From Maridesulfovibrio sp. (lineage in GTDB: Bacteria > Desulfobacterota > Desulfovibrionia > Desulfovibrionales > Desulfovibrionaceae): a stretch of DNA of 64,000 bases. Positions 45,325 to 54,083 of this stretch are shown here, one piece after another; position 1 is the stretch's first letter, and each line of letters opens with the position of its first letter. Location: the NCBI RefSeq assembly GCF_963677005.1, contig NZ_OY781616.1, forward strand, positions 2,365,001 to 2,429,000, read 5' to 3'. The notes beneath the pieces were generated by a model, which was given only the letters and a program-made list of their open reading frames with translations, was not told where the DNA came from and made no database searches. The translations under genes were made by a program, and so were the position numbers.

Positions 45325-45679
45325 AAATATGGATGGAAAAATTTAAATGTAAAATCAGGATATTGATGCGCTTCGCGCTCTTGGCAATTTGATTTCGTCT
45401 CCGACGGCCCAAGGGGATAATCCCCTTGGGAATCCCTAGTTGTTTACGAATAGGAAGTCTTGTCCATGCGGTTTCTTTGTTTGCCGCATCCCTAAAAACT
45501 CGAAGCAAAATTTCTCGCCTAAGGGCTGACAGGACTTTGGAAGACCTAATGGTTTAAAGCTGTTGCGTTGAAAGTGCCCACTTAAATCAGAATATTAAGG
45601 AGCTAAGTCAATAACTATCATATAGTTTTGAACAGCGTTTCTTTATACAGGCAGTCCGCCGAATAATATAAGGCAGGGA
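45325..45679 (-). other. Gap upstream of tex, mostly repeat copy C
   Basis: 355 bp with no gene. Most of it is the dispersed repeat (45364-45606). The rest is AT-rich and may contain the tex promoter between repeat and start. Confidence 0.5.
45364..45606 (-). repeat. Dispersed intergenic palindromic repeat, copy C
   Basis: Read on the minus strand it starts near CTTAGCTCCTTAA and ends GCGCGAAGCGCATCA, with the core CAGCCCTTAGGCGAGAA in the same orientation as copy A. It is longer than copy A by about 40 bp because of an insertion before the final GGGATTCCCAAGG block. Confidence 0.7.
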
Positions 45680-46168
45680 CTATTCGATGCCCGCCTCTTC
45701 GCGTTTGAGGTCTTCCTGGGAAAGCGACCAGAACGGCGCGCCGTCCTTTGTCAGGCGGAATTTGTATTTACGTTCTTCCCCGGCCTTGAGTTTTGCGCAC
45801 ATGTATTCGTACTCACCGTCAATTTCAACCAGCACACCGTACACCTTTACCGGAACACCAGGCCTGAGGTCCTTTATGCGCGGTTCAACAAAATCCTTGG
45901 GCCCGAGGTGGACCAGGACTTTCTCCCCGTCCTCTTTGTCACGGACAACAATGCCGATGCCTTCGGTCATACCGTCCATGGGGGTTATCTCCCTGATTTC
46001 CATCAGGGTTCCCTTGAATACATCACGATCGGTGTTGTCATAGAGCTTGTCATACTTTCCGCCCTTTTCCCAACCCTTGATGTTCATTCCTTCCGCAAAC
46101 GCGGATGAAACTGCAAGAACGACAAGGCACACGATCATTAAAAGTCCAATTCCTGTTTTTTTCAACAC
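45680..46168 (-). CDS. Exported hypothetical protein
   Basis: A 162-residue periplasmic protein. A signal peptide is clear (MLKKTGIGLLMIVCLVVLAV, cut at SAFA). The mature part has short beta-like strands (FKGTLMEIREI, GIGIVVRD, KVLVHLGPKDFV, PVKVYGVLVEIDGEYEYMCAKL) that look like an OB-fold, as in periplasmic YgiW-like or DUF-type proteins. I do not recognise the family. GTG 46168 lies seven bases after AAGGAG, better placed than the TTG at 46174. Neighbours on the same strand include a lipoprotein. Confidence 0.75.
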   Translation of the reverse strand: MLKKTGIGLLMIVCLVVLAVSSAFAEGMNIKGWEKGGKYDKLYDNTDRDVFKGTLMEIREITPMDGMTEGIGIVVRDKEDGEKVLVHLGPKDFVEPRIKDLRPGVPVKVYGVLVEIDGEYEYMCAKLKAGEERKYKFRLTKDGAPFWSLSQEDLKREEAGIE

Positions 46169-46270
46169 TGGCAATCTCCTTGAAGACAGACATAATTGTT
46201 TATTTTATCGACCGGATATCTTGTCAAAAACTGAAGTAATAATTTTTTGATGATCCGCTCTGGTTTCCAG

Positions 46271-46858
46271 CTACTGCTTCGTTTCGGCAAGCCATTTATT
46301 AAGCGCCCTGAGTGTCACGACTTTTATATCTCCGAAAGCCCGCTTGCGCAGAAAATTGGTTCTGATGAAATCAACAGTAACCTGCCCGGTGTTCAAATCC
46401 ACCAGAAAAATGCGCACATAATCGGCCCGGTAATCCATGGCATCATCATCGGTGGGCGCGGCATTATCCGCAGAGACATCGTAGAGAACGGCAAGATCTG
46501 CTCCAAGACCGGCAGTGGCCTTACGTACCTTTTCGACAACCGGAACATAGCGACCGTACTTCACCCGCTCCCAAAAGGTTGCGGAATCAAGATTTTCGAG
46601 CAGTTCAACGTTGCCTCCGTTTACGGGATAGGCCGACCAGTCCAGCTTAAACACCCCGGACTGCCTGCACGAGTCGCGCAAAGCCTGCGTCATCGTCCAA
46701 CGATATCTGAAATCGAAAGTCATTGTGGAGGAATGCCAGGGCATCAGAGCCAGCTTGTAAACCTTTCCCCCGGTTTCGAACGGAGTTGTGTACCCCGATG
46801 TTCGTGCACAGGCTGCAAGAACAGGGAGCAGAACAAGCAACACCAGAATTTTTTTCAT
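46271..46858 (-). CDS. Outer-surface or periplasmic lipoprotein, hypothetical
   Basis: A 195-residue lipoprotein. The signal is MKKILVLLVLLPVLAAC with the lipobox LAAC, and the mature chain starts CARTSG. The rest has FRYRWTMTQALRDSCRQSG and ADYVRIFLVDLNTGQVTVDF, suggesting a curli-assembly-like or penicillin-binding-activator-like fold, but I cannot name it. ATG 46858 follows AGAGGTG; the frame open to 47032 is not used. It is divergent from the TPR gene and about 100 bp from the exported protein gene. Confidence 0.75.
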   Translation of the reverse strand: MKKILVLLVLLPVLAACARTSGYTTPFETGGKVYKLALMPWHSSTMTFDFRYRWTMTQALRDSCRQSGVFKLDWSAYPVNGGNVELLENLDSATFWERVKYGRYVPVVEKVRKATAGLGADLAVLYDVSADNAAPTDDDAMDYRADYVRIFLVDLNTGQVTVDFIRTNFLRKRAFGDIKVVTLRALNKWLAETKQ

Positions 46859-46998
46859 GATAGCACCTCTTACGGTTCCTGATGAACAAATCCTTTTTAT
46901 AATGTCGGGCTCCAGAAGTCCACAGGTCCGCTCAAAGGACTTGGCGCGCGAAACTTTTACCGTTACCATGCGCCAGTTTTTCAAACCGGAGGGAAATA

Positions 46999-47546
46999 GT
47001 GACCGCCCAGAAAAAACCCCAGAAACTATCACGCAGGGGATTCCTCTTCGGAGGATTCAGAAATCAAAATGATAAGGAACAGGCCAAAAGCGCAGCCAAA
47101 CCCATTGCGGCCAAAGAAGTCAATCTCGACGTACTGGCACAGGCAAACGTAGCCTACGAGAACGGAAGGTTCGAAGAAGCGGCGGAACAATACCGCGAAT
47201 TCATCAAGACAGAACCGCAGAATGCCGATGCCCGCAAACGGCTGGGGCATTGCCTGTACAAATGCGGAAAATATGTACAGGCCAAGGTGGAATTCGAAAG
47301 GGCCATCCGCATTCTCGGCAAGGATAACTTTTCATATCTCTATCTGGGACTGCTGCTCTGCCGGGCAGGTGCCGGAAAAAAAGCCCTCCGGTATGGAAAC
47401 TCTACTTCGACCCGAAAAATATTCCCCTGCAAAGGGAAATCAACCTGCAAAGCGCGCTCATAGAGTCCGACCCGGAAATGTCCTATGAAAATGCGGCAGA
47501 CATGATTGAAAAGGTAATTGAGGAAACATCCGAACTGAAAGTATGA
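46999..47546 (+). CDS. TPR-repeat protein interrupted by a -1 frameshift at an A7 run
   Basis: The GTG start at 46999 (CGGAGGG upstream) gives a TPR-containing chain (ANVAYENGRFEEAAEQYREF, then ADARKRLGHCLYKCGKYVQA). In this frame it ends at 47463 in a low-quality tail. A -1 shift at the seven A at 47376-47382 continues as SPPVWKLYFDPKNIPLQ and ends at 47546 with ELKV. The continuation is protein-like (acidic, helical), so either a programmed shift or an inactivating/sequencing error split the gene. Full product about 182 residues. Confidence 0.6.
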
Positions 47547-47603
47547 TTTAAGGAGGAAGGCATTCCCCCTACCAGCATCACGAATCCTCTTAACTCAGAG
47601 CAT

Positions 47604-47652
47604 AAAAAAAGTTGCCATGCAGGTCTTTTCTACCAGCATGGCAACTTTTTTA
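47604..47652. terminator. Bidirectional terminator after the TPR gene
   Basis: AAAAAAAGTTGCCATGC at 47604-47620 is complementary to GCATGGCAACTTTTTT at 47636-47651. Poly-A precedes and poly-T follows, so it can work in both directions between the TPR gene and typA. Confidence 0.88.
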
Positions 47653-47666
47653 TCTATGTTTTTTTT

Positions 47667-47866
47667 GCCTTAGCTCCGCAAAACTTGTAATTTAAGTGCC
47701 TACTTCTAAAGCAACAGCCTTAAACTATCAGGGATTCCAAAGCTGATTATCCATCTCTGCTCTCCATATCCCTAAGGCTCGAAGCAAAGCTTCTCGCCTA
47801 AGGGATAATGGGCCTTTGGCTGCCAGAGGCAAAATCAAATTATCAATAGCGCGAAGCGCATCAAAT
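47667..47866 (+). repeat. Dispersed intergenic palindromic repeat, copy D (core inverted)
   Basis: Starts GCCTTAGCTCCGCAAAACT and ends AGCGCGAAGCGCATCAAA, like copy A. The central 65-70 bp (ATCCATCTCTGCTCTCC through CTCGCCTAAGGG) is the reverse complement of the same part in copy A. The end lies 22 bp from the typA stop codon. Confidence 0.75.
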
Positions 47867-47887
47867 CAATTCAATAATTCTTGATTA

Positions 47888-49735
47888 CTACTTGCGGCCC
47901 TGAGCTTTAAGCTGCTTGCCGCGATCCATATGCCGCTTGGCGGAAGAGAGTTCAGCCTTGCGCAGCCTGATGGACTCGGGGGTTACCTCAATGAGTTCAT
48001 CATCACGGATAAAGTGCATGGCGCGTTCAAGGGTCATGGGTCTGATGGGGGTGAGGATAACTGCCTCATCCTTTCCGGAAGCGCGCATGTTGGTGAGCTT
48101 CTTTTCCTTGGTGGGGTTGATATTGATATCATTATCCCTGTTGTGCTCACCGACGATCATGCCTTCGTAGACAGGGTCTCCGGGCACAACGAAAAGTTCG
48201 CCGCGCGGTTCGAGGTTGAAGATGGCGTAGGCCACGGCTTTTCCGGGGCGGTCCGCAACCAGCGATCCGGTGTAGCGGGAGGGAAATTCTCCGCGGAATT
48301 CGTCATAACCGGCGAACAGGGAGTTCATGATCCCGGTCCCCTTGGTGTCGGTCAGGAATTCATCGCGATAACCGATCAGAGCGCGGGAAGGAGCGGAAAA
48401 CTCCATGCGCACACGGCCCTTGCCGTTGTTGACCAGATTGAGCATTTTGGCCTTGCGGGAGGAGAGTTTCTCCGTGACCATGCCGAGGAAAGCCTCTTCG
48501 CAGTCGATGAAAACCTGTTCCATGGGCTCAAGTTTGCGTCCGTCTTCGATCTTGAAGATAACTTCAGGTCTTCCCACGGAAAGTTCGAATCCTTCACGGC
48601 GCATGGTTTCAATAAGAATGGCCAGCTGAAATTCTCCGCGTCCCTTGACGATGAAGCTGTCTTTTTCATCGCTTTCCTCAACCTTGACAGCAACGTTGAG
48701 CAGGGTTTCCTTGTACAGACGTTCGCGAATCTTCGAGGACTGGACCAGCTTGCCTTCAAGACCGGCCATAGGCGAGGTGTTGATGGTGAAACGCATCGAA
48801 ACAGTGGGCTCGTCAACGGTGATTCTGGGCAGGGCCTTGGGGTCTTCCTTGGTGCAGATGGTATCGCCTATAGTGATATCTTCAATGCCGGAAACAACAA
48901 CGATATCACCGGGATCTGCAGCAGCGGTCTCACTGAAGCTGAGACCGTCGTAGGTCTGGATCTTGGTCAGACGCAGGGAGACATTCTCGCCTTTTTCGTT
49001 GATGCATACCAGCGGTTCGTTCTGCTTGGCGGAACCGTGAATGACCTTGCCGATGGCCAGACGGCCGAGATAATCGGAATAGCCGAGGTCGGACACGAGC
49101 ATCTGGAAAGGTTCATTCTCACCGTGGACAGGTCCGGGAATCTGCTCAAGGACCATATCCATGAGCGGGTGCAGGTTTTCACCTTTTTCTTCAAGGGTGG
49201 CCTGAGCAATACCGTCACGACCGATTGCGTACAGAAGAGGGAATTCCAGCTGTTCCTCGCTGGCATCCAGATCGATAAACAGGTCGTAGACTTCGTCCAG
49301 AACTTCGTCCGGGCGGGCGTCACCGCGGTCTATTTTATTGATGACAACGATAATCTTGAGTCCGGCTTCAAGGGCCTTTTTCAGTACGAAACGGGTCTGG
49401 GGAAGAGGTCCTTCGGAAGCGTCTACAAGCAGGATGGCACCGTCGGCCATGCTCAGGGACCTTTCAACTTCACCGCCGAAGTCGGCGTGGCCGGGGGTAT
49501 CGATGATGTTGATTTTTACACCCTTCCATTCAACGGCGCAGTTCTTGGCCGCGATGGTAATTCCTCTTTCGCGTTCAAGATCCATGCTGTCCATCACCCG
49601 GTCATCGACTTCCTGTCCTTCACGGAACAGGCCGCTCTGCTTGAACATGCCGTCAACCAGAGTGGTTTTACCATGGTCAACGTGGGCTATGATGGCTATA
49701 TTTCTTATTTTTTCGTTTGTAATGAGATCGCTCAC
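47888..49735 (-). CDS. typA: Translational GTPase TypA/BipA
   Basis: A ribosome-binding GTPase of 615 residues involved in ribosome assembly at low temperature and stress responses. G1 is AHVDHGKTTL (about 15-24), G2 RGITIAAK, G3 DTPGHADF, and G4 NKIDR. EF-G-like domains and the BipA-specific C-terminal domain follow. GTG 49735 follows GGAGGAA and gives the usual length; the track up to 49780 is an extension. It is followed (downstream) by repeat copy D, and the convergent TPR gene. Confidence 0.96.
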   Translation of the reverse strand: MSDLITNEKIRNIAIIAHVDHGKTTLVDGMFKQSGLFREGQEVDDRVMDSMDLERERGITIAAKNCAVEWKGVKINIIDTPGHADFGGEVERSLSMADGAILLVDASEGPLPQTRFVLKKALEAGLKIIVVINKIDRGDARPDEVLDEVYDLFIDLDASEEQLEFPLLYAIGRDGIAQATLEEKGENLHPLMDMVLEQIPGPVHGENEPFQMLVSDLGYSDYLGRLAIGKVIHGSAKQNEPLVCINEKGENVSLRLTKIQTYDGLSFSETAAADPGDIVVVSGIEDITIGDTICTKEDPKALPRITVDEPTVSMRFTINTSPMAGLEGKLVQSSKIRERLYKETLLNVAVKVEESDEKDSFIVKGRGEFQLAILIETMRREGFELSVGRPEVIFKIEDGRKLEPMEQVFIDCEEAFLGMVTEKLSSRKAKMLNLVNNGKGRVRMEFSAPSRALIGYRDEFLTDTKGTGIMNSLFAGYDEFRGEFPSRYTGSLVADRPGKAVAYAIFNLEPRGELFVVPGDPVYEGMIVGEHNRDNDININPTKEKKLTNMRASGKDEAVILTPIRPMTLERAMHFIRDDELIEVTPESIRLRKAELSSAKRHMDRGKQLKAQGRK

Positions 49736-50016
49736 GGATTCCTCCGGCGCCGGAGATTTGCCAAAAAAAATGCCCTGCATACTAAGTGCAGCAATGAAAA
49801 ATCGGGGCGGAATCTCTGCGGCTGGTTAAATTATAGATAAGGAGACGTTTGTTAGGGCATATTGCTACGGCTGGCAAGCAAAATTTTGGCCGGGGAGTTA
49901 CAAACCGGCAAAGATTGCGAACCGGCGCAAACCGGGCCGAGAAAGGCCATGCCCCTGCAAGTTGCTTCCGGAAGAGCTTTGCATTATGAAGTGTCCATAA
50001 GTAATGAGGAGCAGAT

Positions 50017-50763
50017 ATGCCTGAAAAAAAGATGAGAGTGGAATTGCTGTCCATGACCCCGGAAGCGCTGGGGCTTGTTTATGCAGCGTTCAGACAATGT
50101 TACCATGCCGGATTCGTGGCGGACATGTGGCCCCGGCTCCTCAGCGGGGAAATCGCGAAGGAAAAACAGGCCGAGTTCGTATCCAAGGTTCTTGAATCCG
50201 GACACGACAGCCCCATAGAACACGTCAGCTTCTCATTTGCCGTCGAGGGCATATCCAGGGCCTGCTCGCACCAGATCGTCCGGCACAGGATCGCTTCGTA
50301 TTCACAGCAGAGCCAGCGCTATGTAACCGAGAGCGACATGGACTTCATCATCCCTCCGGCCATAGCGAAAATCCCCGAAGCCAGAGAAAGGTTCCTCCGG
50401 TTCATGGACGAAGTAGGCAGCGCCTACAGCGATCTGCGGGAAATCCTGGTAGCGGCCGGACGGGAAAGCAAAGCCAATGAGGATGCGCGGTTCGTTCTGC
50501 CGCAGGCGGCGGAGACAAAGATCGTCATCACCATGAACTGCCGATCTTTGATGCATTTCTTCAACCTGCGCTGCTGCCGCCGCGCCCAATGGGAAGTACG
50601 CGCTCTTGCCGACAGCATGCTTGCAATATGCAAAGAAAAATTTCCCGCAATTTTCCGCCATGCAGGTGCCCGCTGCGAACAACTCGGCTACTGCCCGGAG
50701 TCCGAACGCTTTGCCTGCGGCAAATACCCGACCCTGGCTGAACTGACCGGCAAGACCCGGTAA
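50017..50763 (+). CDS. thyX: Flavin-dependent thymidylate synthase ThyX
   Basis: Makes dTMP from dUMP using methylene-tetrahydrofolate, FAD and NADPH. The 248-residue protein has the ThyX signature RHRIASYSQQSQR at 89-101 (RHR, then S99 and R101) and the C-terminal CRRAQWEVR region that binds dUMP. ATG 50017 follows GAGGAG. No thyA is in the window, so this may be the only route to dTMP. A terminator follows at 50846. Confidence 0.96.
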   Translation: MPEKKMRVELLSMTPEALGLVYAAFRQCYHAGFVADMWPRLLSGEIAKEKQAEFVSKVLESGHDSPIEHVSFSFAVEGISRACSHQIVRHRIASYSQQSQRYVTESDMDFIIPPAIAKIPEARERFLRFMDEVGSAYSDLREILVAAGRESKANEDARFVLPQAAETKIVITMNCRSLMHFFNLRCCRRAQWEVRALADSMLAICKEKFPAIFRHAGARCEQLGYCPESERFACGKYPTLAELTGKTR

Positions 50764-50845
50764 TCTGAACAACACCGAAACAAATTAGCTTTTCCCTCTC
50801 CGGGCTGATTATGCCCAAAAGCCCGAGCAACCCCATACATTAATT

Positions 50846-50886
50846 AAATGCCTGTCGCAGACTGCCGACAGGCATTTGTTTTTTCA
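50846..50886 (+). terminator. Rho-independent terminator of thyX
   Basis: AAATGCCTGTCG (50846-50857) pairs with CGACAGGCATTT (50866-50877), followed by GTTTTTTC. Confidence 0.88.
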
Positions 50887-51502
50887 TACTGCCCAAAATC
50901 GCCTCTCATTGTCCAGAATCGTGAATTTACCCTTTCAGTCCCTGCTGAGATTAAGATTTCTTTAAAAACGCCCACCCCCAATAGCTATTCCGTCAATAAT
51001 CACACCATAGCGAGTATGAATTCAAAGTTATGAAAATCTCCATTATTTCGGAATGAGAAAAATATACACATATATTCTACACGTTATGAAAAGTTAGTAC
51101 TCAGGTGAGAATATACGAAAAACTCTTCAACAAGACAGGAGAGCCCGGCAATCTGCATAAAATGCTGTAGACAACAGATTCGCCAGCAACCCTTGAAACT
51201 TAGGGAAATACGGATGTCAAGAAAAAGAAAATACAATAAAATAAGTATATTAAAGAAATGTTCTAAACGTCATTCAGCTGAACCCGCTATTTTGCAGTGA
51301 TTTGACGACCTCTTTATCTATCCTTTTTATTTATCAACACGTCCACCTGCAAACAGCAACATACTTTTATACTTTTATTTCAAGTTGTTATAGGCAAAAA
51401 ATTAAATCCACACCAAAATGTTCCAAATAAAAATTACTCACAAACATTATTGTCATAAGGAGAGAAATAGAGATATTTTACGGAATTTAAAATATATACA
51501 AA

Positions 51503-51536
51503 AAACATCTGTGGAAAAAGTTTTCCACAGATGTTT
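51503..51536. promoter_or_regulatory. Perfect palindrome with two DnaA-box-like arms
   Basis: Perfect 16-bp arms separated by AG. Each arm includes TTTTCCACA in opposite orientation. It lies 203 bp before dnaA. A T-rich tail follows on the plus strand, so it could alternatively be a terminator. Confidence 0.5.
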
Positions 51537-51738
51537 ATATATTTTTTTAAGACTGCCGTTAAGCCCGAGATTACGCCTCTCGTACATACGCCACCATCAA
51601 AAGCCTAAAAGCAGGCACAACACAAAAATCTTTAAATAACAACGACTTACCCTGTAGAAAAAGAGCACTGTGCCATCTGGTGCGCATGGCTTAATTCCGA
51701 GTTGAAGGGTGGGGCTCATTTGGATTAGGTAAGCCAAC

Positions 51739-53085
51739 ATGATGAGAGACAGCTGGAATAAAATTTTAAATCTTCTTGAGAAGGGTCTGAACCCCGGCCT
51801 CTATAAGGTATGGATAAAACCCCTTAAGGCCGAGATCAGCAGTAACACAATCAAGCTTTACGCGCCCAATGATTTTGTTGCGGCCTGGGTCAGAGACCGA
51901 CTCACAGACAATATTAAAGAAGCGGGGGAACAGGTCCTTGGAACTGCCCCGAAAATCGAAATAGGCGTTAAAAAAAGCGCAGAAAAACCTGCCGTAAAAC
52001 TCAAACCCGCCATGCCGCCCGTGCAGACCTCCATAGGCCTGCCTATTAACACTCCTGTTGTAAACACAAGGATTCCGCGCTGGCGTTTTTCCTTTGATGA
52101 TTTTGTAGTCGGTGAATCCAACCGTCTTGCATGCGCTGCTTCAAGAAGCCTGTGTGACAACACCCTGCCCGGAGACCAGCTTTTCCTCAGCTCCACACCG
52201 GGACTGGGAAAAACCCACCTGTTGCATTCAATAGGTAGGAATCTCTGTGCAACGAGCAACAAAAAACATGTTTCAATTGCCTGTCTGACCGCGGAAGAAT
52301 TCGCCAACAGGCTCGTAATGGCCATCAAATCCGGCGAAGTTTCCAGATTCAAATCCGAATTCAGAGACAACGTGGACTGCCTGCTGCTTGAAGACGTGCA
52401 CTTCTTTCAGGGAAAGCAGAAAATGCAGGACGAGATTCTTCAAACACTGAAAAGCCTCCAACTGAAAGGCTCTAAAGTTGTCCTTACAAGCTCCTTCCTG
52501 CCGCGTGAGCTTGAAAAGATCGACCAGCAGCTTGTATCCAGATTCTGTTCCGGCCTGCTTGCTGTTATTTCCACCCCTGATTTCGAAACAAGAAAAAAAA
52601 TTGTCGAAAGCAAGGCAGGCAGACTCGGAGCACGAGTTCCTGAATTTATCTCTGAGCTTCTGGCCGACCGCATAACCACCGACGTACGCCAGCTTGAAAG
52701 CTGCCTGCAGAATCTGGTGCTGAAAGCAAGACTGCTTAACCGCGATGTATCAAAAGAACTTGCCTGGCAGGTGCTTGAAAACTACGCTATAACCCAGTCG
52801 GCTCCTAGCTACGATTCCATTGTAACGCACATCTGTCGCACCTATGAGCTTACTCCCGATCAACTCCGCTCGAAAAGCCGCAAGCGCCAGATAGTTCTGG
52901 CCCGCAATACAGCATTCTTCCTGGCGAGAAAACACACGGACCTGTCTCTTAAGGACATCGGTTCCAGGCTAGGCCGCAGGCACTCCACCGTAATCAAGGG
53001 CATTACAAATGTGGAACGGGAAATTTCCCTGCAGACTCCGCTCGGCAGGCAGCTGCAGGACACCATCGACCGGCTGACACCCTAA
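51739..53085 (+). CDS. dnaA: Chromosomal replication initiator DnaA (diverged)
   Basis: A 448-residue AAA+ initiator. Domain I (1-75) has WNKILNLLEKGLNPGLYKVW and YAPNDFVAAWVRDR, as in DnaA. Domain III has Walker A TPGLGKTH at 153-160 (GGVGLGKTH is usual), Walker B LLLEDVHFFQGK (usually LIDDIQF), and sensor regions. Domain IV has LKDIGSRLGRRHSTVIKGI, matching the DnaA signature with Arg and His contacts but changed from GGRDHSTV. dnaN, recF and gyrB are not adjacent. It may be the main initiator, or a second dnaA; which cannot be told here. Confidence 0.88.
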   Translation: MMRDSWNKILNLLEKGLNPGLYKVWIKPLKAEISSNTIKLYAPNDFVAAWVRDRLTDNIKEAGEQVLGTAPKIEIGVKKSAEKPAVKLKPAMPPVQTSIGLPINTPVVNTRIPRWRFSFDDFVVGESNRLACAASRSLCDNTLPGDQLFLSSTPGLGKTHLLHSIGRNLCATSNKKHVSIACLTAEEFANRLVMAIKSGEVSRFKSEFRDNVDCLLLEDVHFFQGKQKMQDEILQTLKSLQLKGSKVVLTSSFLPRELEKIDQQLVSRFCSGLLAVISTPDFETRKKIVESKAGRLGARVPEFISELLADRITTDVRQLESCLQNLVLKARLLNRDVSKELAWQVLENYAITQSAPSYDSIVTHICRTYELTPDQLRSKSRKRQIVLARNTAFFLARKHTDLSLKDIGSRLGRRHSTVIKGITNVEREISLQTPLGRQLQDTIDRLTP

Positions 53086-53340
53086 ATTCGCAGCAAAAGG
53101 GCCTTTACAGCCCTGCAAGTGTTCCGGGACAGCCTGTCTACTGACTTACTGAAGCGTTAAGAACTGCGTGGAGCATAAATTGCTGCACGCAGTTTCTGCA
53201 ACAGGAATAAAAGCGTCTTGGACTGCACGGAGAAAAGTCTTGCGGGGCATTTGCTCTTTCAGGACTTTGGAGCTATCCATTTCCTCGGCAGGGAATACTC
53301 CGGACAATCCAGCAAGGCACTGTCGCTCAGGGGGCAGGAA

Positions 53341-54036
53341 ATGAATTCCAATGTATGGCACTCGATAAAAGAAAAACTGCGTATCAGAATCAACCCGGTC
53401 CTGGTCAAGGTCTGGGTCGATCCGCTTTCTGCCAAACTCGAAAACGGAGTAGTGCAGCTGACGGCTCCCAATGAGTTCGTCATGAACTGGGTCCGCGAGC
53501 ACCTGCTTGACCGCATCCGCGATGCGGCTCAGGAAGTTCTGGATTCCACCGTGGGAGTGACCATCGACATGAAATCGGGCAGTTCTTCCGCTCCACGGGA
53601 ATTCATTTCCGATGTTCAGGCCTATTATGCGGCAGACGAAATTCTGGCCAGCATAAAGCGCATGACTTCTCTTGCCGAGAAATTATCCGGCAGTCAGCTG
53701 AAGAAAAAAGAAAAAGCCATTAATATTGACGGTCCTCTGGAACCGGCTCTTGAACCGCAGAGTTTCGACACTATTCTTGACGCAGTTCTGGAAGCATTTG
53801 CGGTTTCCTTCCGGGAACTGATGATGCAGGAAACGCCCCACTCCACTCTGGCCCGCAGGGCTCTTTACTATCTCTGCTTCCGTTACGGCATACCGGCGGA
53901 GGAAGTTGCTCTGAACATGGACTGCACGGTTTCCGAAGTCCGCAAAGGAGCAGCCGAATTGGAAAATGAAATTTCACAGGCTATCGATAACGGCGAAGAT
54001 CTGGACGAACTTCTGCTGCGTATCTTTCAAAAATGA
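53341..54036 (+). CDS. DnaA-like protein with domains I and IV but no AAA+ domain
   Basis: A 231-residue protein. Residues 1-75 copy DnaA domain I (MNSNVWHSIKEKLRIRIN, then VQLTAPNEFVMNWVREHLL). Residues 75-150 are a linker. The final 85 residues resemble DnaA domain IV (ILDAVLEAFAVSFRELM, ARRALYYLCFRYGIPAEEVAL, then TVSEVRKGAAELE), where the IG-x-x-FGGRDHSTV box is replaced. Walker motifs are absent. ATG 53341 follows GGGGGCAGG. It is transcribed in the same direction as dnaA, 255 bp downstream. It might modulate initiation by pairing through domain I or competing for boxes; that is inference. Confidence 0.75.
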   Translation: MNSNVWHSIKEKLRIRINPVLVKVWVDPLSAKLENGVVQLTAPNEFVMNWVREHLLDRIRDAAQEVLDSTVGVTIDMKSGSSSAPREFISDVQAYYAADEILASIKRMTSLAEKLSGSQLKKKEKAINIDGPLEPALEPQSFDTILDAVLEAFAVSFRELMMQETPHSTLARRALYYLCFRYGIPAEEVALNMDCTVSEVRKGAAELENEISQAIDNGEDLDELLLRIFQK

Positions 54037-54083
54037 TGACAGGCCGAATGGGCCTTTGCTGAAATAACCATCAGACAATTTCC

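Larger units (their letters stand above)
50764..51738. other. AT-rich gap upstream of dnaA, candidate replication origin
   Basis: 975 bp with no supported gene; the small frame at 51418-51639 has no family look. The region is notably AT-rich. It contains a perfect 16-bp inverted repeat AAACATCTGTGGAAAA/TTTTCCACAGATGTTT (51503-51518 and 51521-51536), whose arms carry TTTTCCACA, close to the DnaA box TTATCCACA. Other weak matches are TTATCAACA near 51331 and TAATCACAC near 50998. This would fit an oriC or a DnaA-autoregulated promoter, but GC skew and box clusters were not computed. Confidence 0.45.

Noticed and set aside
47930..49840. 636-codon plus-strand open frame
   Set aside because: It is antisense to typA, whose GTPase motifs are unmistakable.
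51418..51639. 73-codon plus-strand open frame in the origin-like gap
   Set aside because: Composition follows the AT-rich background, there is no family look, and it runs across the perfect palindrome at 51503-51536.
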